A stretch of 64,000 bases of DNA from SURF-21 sp964462595 (GTDB taxonomy: Bacteria; Actinomycetota; Geothermincolia; Geothermincolales; RBG-13-55-18). The stretch covers positions 16,822 to 80,821 of the forward strand of contig CAYWXM010000053.1 of assembly GCA_964462595.1 (NCBI GenBank). The letters are read 5' to 3'. Below the pieces are notes generated by a model, which was not told the DNA's origin, did no database searches, and saw nothing but the letters and a program-made list of their open reading frames with translations. Shown here one piece after another: positions 35,167-45,357 of this stretch (within the stretch, counting starts at the first letter, position 1; every line of letters begins with the position of its first letter). A program made the translations under genes and the position numbers.

Positions 35167-36600
35167 TCAGGACGGCATTATACCGGCTTCCCTCTGTGTC
35201 ATTATCTTGCACTGCTGTATATCGTCCTGCGACTCCAGGTAGATGGTCATGCGCTGGGCCTGGAAAGATCCCTCGCCCTGTACCGCCAGCACCTCGATCT
35301 CCTGGCAGAGGATACGGCGGATGAACTGCAGCATGCGCAGGCGCTGCTCCGCCGTGGCCCCGCCGGCGCCCCCCAGGTATTTCTCGATGAACCCGTTTAT
35401 CTCGGGGTTGGCGAAGTCGGCGTAAGTCGGGGCGGTGGAGAGCAGACCGCCCGCTACGTCCTGTACTATCTCCACGCAGCGGTGGAAATTGCTGGCGAAA
35501 TAGTACTTGGCCATGTTGGTGATTACCGGGTTGGGAGTGGGGATGCCCCCGTGCACGACGTAGTCGGCGCACGCGGCGCGCGAGAGCGACTTGAGCATTT
35601 TCACGTAGATGACCAGGTCGGTGATCTTTTCGATGATATGCGTGGCCTTGTCCACGCCGTTGTACTCCGCCATGGACTGGGCCATGCCCACCATCATCTC
35701 GGACATGGGGATGCGGTAGCTGGCCGCGGTATGGCGGTGGAAGTAGGCGAAATTATAAACCAGGGGCATGGCGAAAGCCCACTCCCCACAGAGGAAGACG
35801 CGCTCCCAGGGCACGAACACGTCATCGAAGATGATCAGGGAGTCGGTATGCCAGCGCAGGGGGATATCCACCGGGAAGTCCAGGGGGCCGAAGTCCGCCT
35901 TGATGGGATGGGCGACCTGGATGACTCCGGGGGTGTCCACCGGTATGGCGAAGGAGACGGCATAGGCGGCGTCGGCCTCGCTCATGTTGCGGGAGGGGAT
36001 GACGAAGAGCTCGTTGAAATAAGCGGCAGCGGAGATGTGCGCCTTGGCGCCGCGCACCACGATGCCCTTGTCGTCCCTGTCCACCACCCGCAGGTAATAA
36101 TCCGGGTGTCCCTGCCTGGAGGAGGAGGGGCGCTGGGAGCGGTCGCCCTTCACGTCGCTCATGGCCACCGCCACCGAGAGGTCGGTGTCCTGCAGGTGAC
36201 GACGATAGGCCTCGGCCCTCTCCTTGTATTCCTCTTTGCCCATGAGGGTGGAGGTTATGTTCACAGCGTTCATGGCATCGGACGCAATATCGTGGGTGAA
36301 GGGTATGGCCCCGCTGCCCAGGCGCGTGGCCTGCACCATGAGCTCGTGCCGCTTGAGCAGGTCGTCACCGCTCTGGGGGACGTGGTAGTACCTGCTGATG
36401 GGGTCACCGTCATCGCGCACGACCACCGCCAGGTCGCGGAACTCCGGCATCTCGGCCATCTCGTAATCGATGCTCGCCGTCTCTATGCAAGTCCTGAGCA
36501 TGGGATTGGCAAGAACGTCGTCGACCCTTTCCCCGCACAAATAGACAACCCTGCCGTCCCGGATGCTGTCTTTGTACTGTTGCGCCGTCATAAGTGCCAT
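35167..36600 (-). CDS. 4-hydroxyphenylacetate 3-hydroxylase / 4-hydroxybutyryl-CoA dehydratase family protein lacking cluster cysteines
   Basis: 477 residues with the acyl-CoA-dehydrogenase-like fold of the HpaB family. It has the MSDVKGDRSQRP segment that in 4-hydroxybutyryl-CoA dehydratase follows two cluster cysteines, but here the preceding residues read DLSVAVA with no Cys. The later HxxxxxxC pair also appears as FHRHTAAS without a cysteine. So the [4Fe-4S] cluster ligands are missing, and a flavin-only monooxygenase, dehydrogenase or isomerase activity is more likely. AAGGAGGTCACGCC precedes the ATG. It starts the minus-strand run with the racemase-like and SDR genes. Confidence 0.8.
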   Translation of the reverse strand: MALMTAQQYKDSIRDGRVVYLCGERVDDVLANPMLRTCIETASIDYEMAEMPEFRDLAVVVRDDGDPISRYYHVPQSGDDLLKRHELMVQATRLGSGAIPFTHDIASDAMNAVNITSTLMGKEEYKERAEAYRRHLQDTDLSVAVAMSDVKGDRSQRPSSSRQGHPDYYLRVVDRDDKGIVVRGAKAHISAAAYFNELFVIPSRNMSEADAAYAVSFAIPVDTPGVIQVAHPIKADFGPLDFPVDIPLRWHTDSLIIFDDVFVPWERVFLCGEWAFAMPLVYNFAYFHRHTAASYRIPMSEMMVGMAQSMAEYNGVDKATHIIEKITDLVIYVKMLKSLSRAACADYVVHGGIPTPNPVITNMAKYYFASNFHRCVEIVQDVAGGLLSTAPTYADFANPEINGFIEKYLGGAGGATAEQRLRMLQFIRRILCQEIEVLAVQGEGSFQAQRMTIYLESQDDIQQCKIMTQREAGIMPS

Positions 36601-37049
36601 GGCGTGACCTCCTTACCCGCATCGGATGTTTGCGTGACCGTTGCCCGCGATCCGCGGCTCCCTAACCGCCCGTGCTATCCCGCCGCGCGCTGTCCGCACA
36701 TGAGCGGGGGATGCTGCGATCCGTAGATTTACTAAAACCCCTGTTTTCAACCGGTTTAATGCTCGATGTTCCCCATCGAGCGCATGGGCCTGCCGCCCTT
36801 TTTGCCCTGTTTGCTCAGGGTAAAGCGCAGCCTTGCTTCCCGCATGCGAACCGACATGCCAAGTTTACCGCAGGAACGAGATGCAGCACAAAGCCGGAGG
36901 TAACACGCCAAGGGTTCCTGACGCCGGCCTTACTTTGCGCCGCCCGCAAACGCCTCCGTCTCGCGTTCGCGTGGTGGACGCGCGGGCATCGTTTCCCTTA
37001 ATCTATGGGTACAAGGGATGTAACGATACGGAGAGAAAGGCTGTCCGGG
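36601..37049. other. Intergenic region with an 8-bp inverted repeat
   Basis: No believable gene lies between the divergent HpaB-family and acyltransferase genes. GCTCGATG (36761-36768) and CATCGAGC (36774-36781) form a perfect inverted repeat around TTCCC. No T-run follows on either strand, so an operator is as likely as a hairpin. Confidence 0.4.
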
Positions 37050-37898
37050 ATGTGGTGGAGGTACGTGTTCATCCGCCCCATATTCGCGGTGGTGGGCAAT
37101 TCGAGCAAGTATAATCTCAAGGTTTCCGGGTTGGAGAACGTGCCCCGCTTCGGTCCCTTCATCGTGGTATCGAATCACCAGAGCAGCCTGGACATCGTGG
37201 CCATCGCGCTGGCCCTCAAGCCGGCGCTTACCCACAGCCATATGTGGCCCTGGGCGAAGACGGAAATCGAGAAGGGCAAGGAAGGCCCCCTGGGATGGGC
37301 GTTGTGGAGGGTCTTCGGGGTCATACCCATCGACCGCGAGAAGGAGGATCACTCAGAGGCCATCATGCTGAGCCTCAAGTACCTGCGGCGCAGGGAACTG
37401 GTGTTCGTCTTTCCGGAGGGCACGCGCAGCAGGCCCAAGCAGGTAAAACCTTTCCAGTTCGGGGTGGCCAACCTGGCCCGGGCCGCGCCCGCTCCCATCC
37501 TGCCGGTGGCTACTTACAAGAGGGATGAGGACGGCGGCATACAGGTAAACATAGGGAAGCTCTTCATCCTGCCGCCCAAGAAGAGGATGCTAGAGGTACT
37601 GGGTGACCTGGAGGAGAAAGCCGAAGGCAGATTCATCCAGCAGGTGGAGACACTGCGCCAATGGGCGGACACCGTGCCCAAGGACAAGAAGGGGATGAAG
37701 CTCATCGCCAAGATGGTGAGGATCGTGACAGATTTCGTGTCGCGGCAGGATATCCCCTTCGATCTCTTCTTCAGGCTCGCGGAGGAGGAGGACAACGAAT
37801 ACATCAGGGACCGCGTTATGGGCCTGCTGCCCGATGACTGGGAGAAGGTTGAGCCGGAGGGTAAGCCCAAGCCGCCTTCCACCCTCAAGAAGAGCTGA
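37050..37898 (+). CDS. 1-acyl-sn-glycerol-3-phosphate acyltransferase family protein (PlsC-like), second copy
   Basis: 282 residues from the ATG at 37050, which has GAGAGAAAGG upstream; an ATG at 37005 without a binding site would add 15 residues. NHQSSLD gives the HX4D pair and FVFPEGTRSRPKQVKPFQFG gives the EGTR block. An 80-residue C-terminal tail after the catalytic domain is basic and helical, longer than in the 28 kb homologue. It should acylate lysophosphatidate or another lipid alcohol. It stands alone between divergent and convergent genes. Confidence 0.84.
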   Translation: MWWRYVFIRPIFAVVGNSSKYNLKVSGLENVPRFGPFIVVSNHQSSLDIVAIALALKPALTHSHMWPWAKTEIEKGKEGPLGWALWRVFGVIPIDREKEDHSEAIMLSLKYLRRRELVFVFPEGTRSRPKQVKPFQFGVANLARAAPAPILPVATYKRDEDGGIQVNIGKLFILPPKKRMLEVLGDLEEKAEGRFIQQVETLRQWADTVPKDKKGMKLIAKMVRIVTDFVSRQDIPFDLFFRLAEEEDNEYIRDRVMGLLPDDWEKVEPEGKPKPPSTLKKS

Positions 37899-37978
37899 CC
37901 ATCCCGGTTAAAGACCGTCGGTGGTGGTCGATCTCGACGACTCCCGGTCGTTCCCCGGCACGCTCGCAGCCGGCAGAT

Positions 37979-38176
37979 CTAATGCGGGCCCTTGAAGCCG
38001 CCCAGCGCCTGGCCGCCATCGACACCGCTGGTAAGACCCCGGCTCTCCTGATCCTTGATCTGCTTCAGTACTTTCTTCTTGAGAAAGACCATGGCGGCGT
38101 CCCTGTCACCGTCCATGGTCATCCTCTCCAGCTCCGTGCGGTCCTCACCGCTGATCTTGACGATATATTCCGCCAT
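37979..38176 (-). CDS. Small conserved-looking acidic/basic protein of unknown function
   Basis: 65 residues from the ATG at 38176 (GGAAGGAGAAGAC upstream); the longer frame to 38251 adds 25 residues without a binding site. The sequence is MAEYIVKISGEDRTELERM followed by a helical, lysine-rich middle and a glycine-rich tail ending GGFKGPH. It has no cysteines, signal peptide or membrane segment. I do not recognise the family. A strong binding site and normal codon use suggest it is expressed. Confidence 0.6.
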   Translation of the reverse strand: MAEYIVKISGEDRTELERMTMDGDRDAAMVFLKKKVLKQIKDQESRGLTSGVDGGQALGGFKGPH

Positions 38177-38336
38177 GTCTTCTCCTTCCGTATAGCGGGG
38201 AATGGCTTGTCTCCGGGCCGGATATATCGGCCAAAACATTCTATAGATCAATTCTATCAGCTAGGTAAAGGGCACCTTACCCGCCTTGACCGGTGCCCCG
38301 GTGCGGATTATATTCCGGACTATTTCCCATAACCAT

Positions 38337-38645
38337 ATGGAGGTGGCCAGGGCCGCGGATCGAGGCGGCGTGCTGGCTTCCACCAACCATCACCAGTTCC
38401 TTGACCGTAAGCTGTCGGGCGGCGCGGACCCCATAACGGAGCCCCTGATCGCCGGGTCGTTCGCGCGCCTGGCGCGCATGTGGGAACTGCAACCGGGCTG
38501 GAAGCCGGGGACGCGCAATAGCCGCATCGACGTCTTCCGCCGCCCCGGCGCCACCAGGGCCAGCGACTGGATGCGCTCCATCGGCCTCAATGCCTTATGG
38601 TCGCTGGACCGCCTGATGGCATCCGCCATAGTCAAGGAAGACTAG
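38337..38645 (+). pseudogene. C-terminal protein fragment, possibly of a C45-type acyltransferase/peptidase
   Basis: About 100 residues beginning at an ATG with no good binding site. The opening GGVLASTNHHQFLDR resembles the TNH-containing region of C45 (acyl-coenzyme A:6-aminopenicillanate acyltransferase-like) proteins, and the rest has normal composition, but the catalytic N-terminal Cys domain is absent. The frame also extends upstream to a TTG at 38286. I regard it as a probable remnant; a small intact gene of another kind cannot be excluded. Confidence 0.35.
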
Positions 38646-38783
38646 TCCGTCTTACCAACCTTATAAGTCTAAGCCACGAAAGCGATGGCGCCGTCTTCGG
38701 CACGGAGGTGCCGGCTTTCAACCCGGCAGGCTTATTCGCGGATGAAGTTGTCGACCCCGGGTCCTGACCGGGCGCGTGTACGG

Positions 38784-40736
38784 TCAACTGCGCGTGCGGG
38801 GGCGCCCGTAGGCGCGGACGGTCACCTTGCGTTCCAGGATCTCCGGGTTGCCCTCGGGACCCGATACGGAAAAATCCTCGATATCCCGGTCAAGACCGAT
38901 GTCTGCCGCACCCGCCCTGCGGGCATCCGCCAGGGCGATTTCCGAGGCTTTCTCCGCAGCGAAGGCGGAAGCGGTCTCGAGGTCCGGGAAGTCATACCTC
39001 CCGTCCGAGGCGAAAGCGCGGCAGGTCCCGTCGGGGAGCCGCCGCAGGATAACCTCGTCCCGCCGGCTCACTACCCCGGCCACCGCCCCAACGGCGTTGG
39101 CTACCTCCATATGCAGTGGCACCACGCACTCGCAGGAGAGGAGGGAGGCCACGGGAGCGAGGAAAAGGGCGGAAGGCGCGCCGGCGGCGAGGATGGGAGC
39201 TTCAAGCTTCAGCCCCAGCCTGACCCCGCGCTTGCCCCCGCCCCGCATCCATTGCTCCAGCAGGGTATCGTCTTGCCCGTCCAGTCCCAGAAGGAAAAGG
39301 AGCACCTGCCTGGCTATCGTTGACGTGGCAAGGTAACGGAAGCTCTGGATGATCTCCGTGGGGGTGAGGCCGGTGAGTGCGGCTGCGGAATCCACGGCAG
39401 CTCGCGAAAAGGCGGCGTTGCCCACCGCCGACTCCGCGGCCGCGTTGAAGATGTCGGTGGGGGTGAGGGAGGCGCGCATTACGGCCTCGTGGCGCTCCAT
39501 GTCCATGAGGCGCAGTGCGGATCCCGTATCCAGGCCGGACGATTTCAGCTCGAGGTGGGAGAGGGGCCCCTCCTGCAACCTGCGCGAAAGCTCATTATCG
39601 CCGGGGTCGGACGTCGTTACCTCACCGCCGTCCTGCCTGATCCAGAAAGTCATCATGTCCGGGACCGCCCACCGGGAGACGGAGTCGCCGATCCTGTCCA
39701 GCTCCTCGAGGACGCTGCTGCCGTCCGGGAGCATGGCGATGGGCAGCACGCGGCGCGGCCCCAGCTCCATGCCTCCGTCGCGCGAGAGCCTGATCCAGGA
39801 GTCTCCACCCAGCCCGATGGTGCGGATGTCGATGGCCTCCACGTGGGTGGCGAGTCCCCCCACCGTCGCTCCCTCGGCGTTGATGGGCGGGAGGCCGTCA
39901 TTTACCCAGGCGATATCGGTGGTGGTGCCCCCGATGTCGATGACAACCCCCTCGCGCCGCCCCGTTAAGGTTAGCGCCCCCACCACCGAGGCGGCGGGCC
40001 CGGAGAGGATGGTCTCTACCGGCCTTTCCAGGGCAATACCCGAAGCCATGAGGGTGCCGTCGCCGCGCACCACCATGAGGGGGCAGTCCATGGCTCTCTG
40101 TTCCAGTATGTGCCGTACGGATGCGATGAGCCTGGTGATCAGGGGTACGAGGCGTGCGTTGACGGCGGCGGTGGTCGCCCTCCGGATGGCGTCGAGCTGC
40201 ATGGACAGCTCGTGCCCGCACACGACGGGCTTGCCCGTCTCCAGCGCGATCAGCTCGCGGGCCCTTATCTCGTGGGCGGGGTTGCGCACGCTGAAGTAGC
40301 CGGAGACGGCGAAGGCGTCGGCCCAGCCGCCGTTCTTGCGCACGGCATCGCGCAGGTTTGCCTCGTCAAGCGGCCGTACCTCATCGCCACGCACGTCGTG
40401 ACCGCCCTCGATGTTTATGACCCGCGTACCGTAGGAGACGATTTCGGAGGTCGCGTCGTAACCGAGGAGGACGAGGCAGGCCCTACCGCCCCGCCCTTCG
40501 ACTATGGCGTTGGTGGCCAGGGTGGTGGAGAGGCATGCCAGGCTGACCCGCTGCAGGAGTTCGCCGGGAAGCCCGTCCAGGACACAGCCGATGCAGCGCG
40601 TGAGGTCGTGATGGCTGGTGGGATATTTCGCCGAGGCGAGGACTTCTCCCGCGTCCAGGTCGTAGATGACGGCGTCGGTGTAGGTGCCGCCGCAGTCGAC
40701 TCCAAGGCCCAGGTGATCGCCGCTCGCTTTATCCAC
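38784..40736 (-). CDS. Hydantoinase/oxoprolinase N-terminal (HyuA-like) protein
   Basis: 650 residues, GTG start behind GGGAGGAAAAGCG. The N-terminal GLGVDCGGTYTDAVIYD motif and the internal VVIDIGGTTTDIAWV motif are the two ATP-binding ASKHA-fold phosphate loops of HyuA/5-oxoprolinase A. The family hydrolyses cyclic amides or carboxylates ketones with ATP. It normally needs a HyuB partner; none is encoded here. The C-terminal 200 residues differ from the standard acetone carboxylase subunit. The racemase-like gene 4 kb downstream may share its pathway. Confidence 0.85.
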   Translation of the reverse strand: MDKASGDHLGLGVDCGGTYTDAVIYDLDAGEVLASAKYPTSHHDLTRCIGCVLDGLPGELLQRVSLACLSTTLATNAIVEGRGGRACLVLLGYDATSEIVSYGTRVINIEGGHDVRGDEVRPLDEANLRDAVRKNGGWADAFAVSGYFSVRNPAHEIRARELIALETGKPVVCGHELSMQLDAIRRATTAAVNARLVPLITRLIASVRHILEQRAMDCPLMVVRGDGTLMASGIALERPVETILSGPAASVVGALTLTGRREGVVIDIGGTTTDIAWVNDGLPPINAEGATVGGLATHVEAIDIRTIGLGGDSWIRLSRDGGMELGPRRVLPIAMLPDGSSVLEELDRIGDSVSRWAVPDMMTFWIRQDGGEVTTSDPGDNELSRRLQEGPLSHLELKSSGLDTGSALRLMDMERHEAVMRASLTPTDIFNAAAESAVGNAAFSRAAVDSAAALTGLTPTEIIQSFRYLATSTIARQVLLFLLGLDGQDDTLLEQWMRGGGKRGVRLGLKLEAPILAAGAPSALFLAPVASLLSCECVVPLHMEVANAVGAVAGVVSRRDEVILRRLPDGTCRAFASDGRYDFPDLETASAFAAEKASEIALADARRAGAADIGLDRDIEDFSVSGPEGNPEILERKVTVRAYGRPRTRS

Positions 40737-40922
40737 TCCGCTTTTCCTCCCGCGATAGAACTACTCTAATGTTATCGGTCGGCGGGATGAATGCAACGCA
40801 ACGGACGCGGGATGAGCCGCTTCCTATATCCTTTCCCGGTCGGAGCCTTGCCGGTCGCGCTGCCGGCGGCGGCGGATTCCAGTCACGCGGAAACGGCCGG
40901 TCGCACGGCCCTTCCACGTTCC

Positions 40923-42629
<1,707 letters not shown>

Positions 42630-42883
42630 GTCCTAACCCCCTTCTCGGTTTGTCTGCCTGTGTATATCTCCCCCGTCCTGCTGAATACGGGTATCCGGTT
42701 CCCCTGACCGGAACAGGCAGGTCTTGCGATTCTTCCCCTTGCACTTCCCGATGGATGCATTCTACCCATCTGCAGGGAGGTTGACACTTCCCCGGGCAAG
42801 CAAGGCGCGGGCTGCAAGCGGGATGGACACAAGACCGCCCCCAGGATGGCTTAGAGAGGCTTTTGGTTTCGTGATATATTTGT

Positions 42884-42911
42884 GGCCGGCGCTTGCTTTT
42901 GAGCGCCGGCC
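42884..42911 (+). promoter_or_regulatory. Strong hairpin in the divergent intergenic region
   Basis: GGCCGGCGCT and AGCGCCGGCC form a perfect 10-bp stem around TGCTTTTG, 78 bases upstream of the next start and just after an AT-rich GATATATT that could be a -10 element. No T-run follows, so it would be a structured leader or an operator rather than a terminator. The rest of 42630-42988 shows nothing recognisable. Confidence 0.4.
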
Positions 42912-42988
42912 TGTTGCGATGCGGGATCCGCTGAAAAGCAGGCTGGGAGCAGCAGGTTTTCAGGATTCAGGGAAAGGCGTAAAGCGAG

Positions 42989-44407
42989 ATGCCATTGGAA
43001 GATCTTTTGCAGGCAAACCCGGACCTTCACCCCTTCTTCACGCCCAAAGGCATAGTCATCGTGGGGGCGCGGCGCTCGCCGGGGTTCGGTTACGTCCTGC
43101 CCATGGCCCTGCAGCGCCAGGGATGGGGCGACCGTATCCACCTGGTCAACCCCGCCGGGGGGGTGTTGCACGGACTTCCCCTGCACAAGACCATAGCCGA
43201 CATTCCGGAAGGCCCCGACCTCGCAGTGGTCATAGTCCCCGCGACGGTGGTGCCGCAGGCGCTGGCCGGGATAGGGGAGAGGGGGATAAAGCACGCCATC
43301 ATAGAGAGCGCCGGCTTCGCCGAGACAGGAAAACAGGGAAAGGCGCTGCAGGAGGAGGCGAGGCAGGCTGCAGCCCGCTATGGCGTCAGGGTCATCGGCC
43401 CCAACTGCGTCGGCGTTATCAACAACGCCAACCGACTACATACCGTGGAGGTGGTGGACGAAGCCTTCACTCCCGGGCCGGTGGCGGTCATCGCCCAGAG
43501 CGGGGTCTTCGGCAACATCCTCCTTGACGGCCTGCACCAGAAGGGATTGTTCATATCCAAAGCGGTGACCCTGGGCAACCGCATGGACGTGAACGAATGC
43601 GAGATCCTGGACTACCTGCACCACGACCCGGAGACCAGGGTGATCATGATGTACCTGGAGGGAGCCGCAGACGGCAGGCTGCTCAGGGAAACCCTGGACC
43701 GGGTAACCAGGGACAAGCCGGTGCTGGTGCTCAAGAGCGGCCGCACCGGCGCGGGGCGCCAGGCAACTTCATCCCACACCGGCAGCATGTCCGGGGAGGA
43801 CGAGCTCTACGAAGCGGTGTTCCGGCAGTCGGGAGCCATAAGGGCGCGCAGCCTGGACGAGCTGGTGGACATGGCACGCGTCTTCGCAACCCAGCCCTTG
43901 CCGGCGGGCAACCGCCTGGGTATAACCACCTCCAGCGGCAGCCTGGGCGCGCTGGCAACCGACGCCGCTCTTGAGGCGGGGCTGGAGCTTCCACCCCTGG
44001 ACCCCGCGTCGGTGGAGAGGGTGCGCGGCGTCGCCCCACTATGGATGAACGTGCGCAACCCCCTGGATGTGGGACCCTCCGGCCAGTTCCTCCCGGCCAT
44101 GACCGCCCTGCTCGAGGACCCCAACATCGACATGGTGCTCTCCATTGCGGTGATGCCCTTCGCGGTTTTCCGCGAGTTCAAGCAGAGCGGCATATCCGTA
44201 AAAGAATGGTTGGGGGCGGCGCCAGAGCTGCGGGACCTGGCACCGCACAAACCCGTTATCCTGTGTTCCATCGGAGACCAGGGCTTCGTTTCCGACCTCG
44301 ACGATGCGGTAGGGCCGGACGTGCCCGTGCTTACCTCCCCCGAAAGCGCCGCCCGCGCCCTGGCAGCCCTCTACCGATACGGGTTCATGCGGGAGAGGGT
44401 GAAGTGA
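42989..44407 (+). CDS. NDP-forming acyl-CoA synthetase alpha-type subunit (CoA-binding/succinyl-CoA ligase-like)
   Basis: 472 residues. The N-terminal CoA-binding Rossmann domain (KGIVIVGARRSPGFGYVLPM), a middle domain with VIGPNCVGVINNANRLH, and a C-terminal ligase domain with SHTGSMSGEDELYEAV are those of the ADP-forming acetyl-CoA synthetase alpha subunit. The ATP-grasp beta part is absent, so a separate partner is needed for activity. The reaction is acyl-CoA + ADP + phosphate to acid + ATP, or the reverse. GGAAAGGCG precedes the ATG. It is paralogous to the gene at 55 kb. Confidence 0.85.
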   Translation: MPLEDLLQANPDLHPFFTPKGIVIVGARRSPGFGYVLPMALQRQGWGDRIHLVNPAGGVLHGLPLHKTIADIPEGPDLAVVIVPATVVPQALAGIGERGIKHAIIESAGFAETGKQGKALQEEARQAAARYGVRVIGPNCVGVINNANRLHTVEVVDEAFTPGPVAVIAQSGVFGNILLDGLHQKGLFISKAVTLGNRMDVNECEILDYLHHDPETRVIMMYLEGAADGRLLRETLDRVTRDKPVLVLKSGRTGAGRQATSSHTGSMSGEDELYEAVFRQSGAIRARSLDELVDMARVFATQPLPAGNRLGITTSSGSLGALATDAALEAGLELPPLDPASVERVRGVAPLWMNVRNPLDVGPSGQFLPAMTALLEDPNIDMVLSIAVMPFAVFREFKQSGISVKEWLGAAPELRDLAPHKPVILCSIGDQGFVSDLDDAVGPDVPVLTSPESAARALAALYRYGFMRERVK

Positions 44408-44541
44408 AGGGGGTCGAAATGAAGGGGGTCGTATCTTCGATCTTCGATTTCCGCCAGAGATTGCTTTTCGTCCCGCGCTTAAATATGAAACCGAAGATCG
44501 AAGATATGACCCCCATCTAGAAGATCGAAGATACGACCCCC
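44405..44541. repeat. REP-like cluster of inverted and direct repeats
   Basis: A 22-23 base unit occurs three times: once forward at 44424-44446 (GGGGGTCGTATCTTCGATC then TTCG) and twice inverted at 44492-44514 (one mismatch) and 44520-44541 (perfect over 22). A shorter direct repeat TGAAGGGGGTCG occurs at 44405-44416 and 44420-44431. The forward and inverted copies could form a large hairpin. This layout is typical of repetitive palindromic elements mobilised by Y1/RAYT transposases, but no transposase is encoded nearby. It begins within the stop of the preceding gene. Confidence 0.65.
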
Positions 44542-44576
44542 ATCTATGTTGAAGGGATGCGGTTTTCGATTTATAG

Positions 44577-44596
44577 TTAATAGAACGTTCAGTTAA
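44577..44596. promoter_or_regulatory. TetR-type palindromic operator
   Basis: TTAA-TA-GAACGTTC-AG-TTAA is symmetrical at 16 of 20 positions with a perfect GAACGTTC core. It sits 29 bases upstream of a TetR-family start in an AT-rich stretch, so it is the likely autoregulatory site of that protein. Confidence 0.6.
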
Positions 44597-44624
44597 TATT
44601 ACGGCTTAGGCTGCAGGGGGAATC

Positions 44625-45227
44625 ATGGCTCGGCCAAGGGACAAGGCGGAAACCCGCAAGAAAGAGATCCTGGAGAGCTTCTACGGGGTACTTGCCGAAG
44701 AGGGGCTGGAAGGCGCCTCCATGGCCAAGATAGCAGCCCGCATGGGTATCCACCCCAGCCTCATCATCCACTATTTCTCCAACAAGGAGGAGATGGTGGT
44801 CGAGCTGGTGGACTTCATGCTGGCGAGGTACGAGGAGACCTTCATGCCCCGCTTTCGAGAGATCGACGACCCCGTGGAAAGGCTGCACGCGATCATCGAC
44901 GCCATCTTCGGCCAGGACTGGGCGCGGCTGGTGGACGCCGGTGTCTTTTTTGCATGTTACTCGCTGAGCTTACGCAACGACAGGGTGCGCGAGAGCTTCA
45001 AGAAGATGTACGCGAAGCTCCACGAGGTACTGAAGAAAGAGATTGAAGATCTCATGCAGATGGGCATGATCGTCAAAGCCGATCCAGGCAAGATGGCAGA
45101 CCTCATCATATCCCTGCTGGAGGGGTACGATTTCTATCGCAGGGTGATGGACGACGACGCGCGCTTTGACGAACTGGGGCGGTTCCTCGGGGAGAACGCC
45201 CTGGCCATCCTGAGGGTCGATCGTTAG
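44625..45227 (+). CDS. TetR family transcriptional regulator
   Basis: 200 residues with the N-terminal TetR helix-turn-helix: KKEILESFYGVLAEEGLEGASMAKIAARMGIHPSLIIHYFSNKEEMVVELVDF. The remaining helical domain binds the ligand and dimerises; its ligand is unknown. GGGGGAATC precedes the ATG. The palindrome just upstream suggests self-repression. The SDR and TPP genes downstream on the same strand are plausible targets. Confidence 0.92.
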   Translation: MARPRDKAETRKKEILESFYGVLAEEGLEGASMAKIAARMGIHPSLIIHYFSNKEEMVVELVDFMLARYEETFMPRFREIDDPVERLHAIIDAIFGQDWARLVDAGVFFACYSLSLRNDRVRESFKKMYAKLHEVLKKEIEDLMQMGMIVKADPGKMADLIISLLEGYDFYRRVMDDDARFDELGRFLGENALAILRVDR

Positions 45228-45357
45228 GGGAACGGCCCGGCGCCAGTGGCCGTGTACGCGGTCTGGGACATCAAGGAGCTGCTTGCGGAGAGCGCGGCCC
45301 TTAAGGGATTTCAGCATGATGAAGGATGGTCGGCGAAAGACGGAAGGGGGATAGGCC

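Noticed and set aside
35089..36726. 545-codon plus-strand frame opposite the HpaB-family gene
   Set aside because: Antisense shadow; no motif and no start signal.
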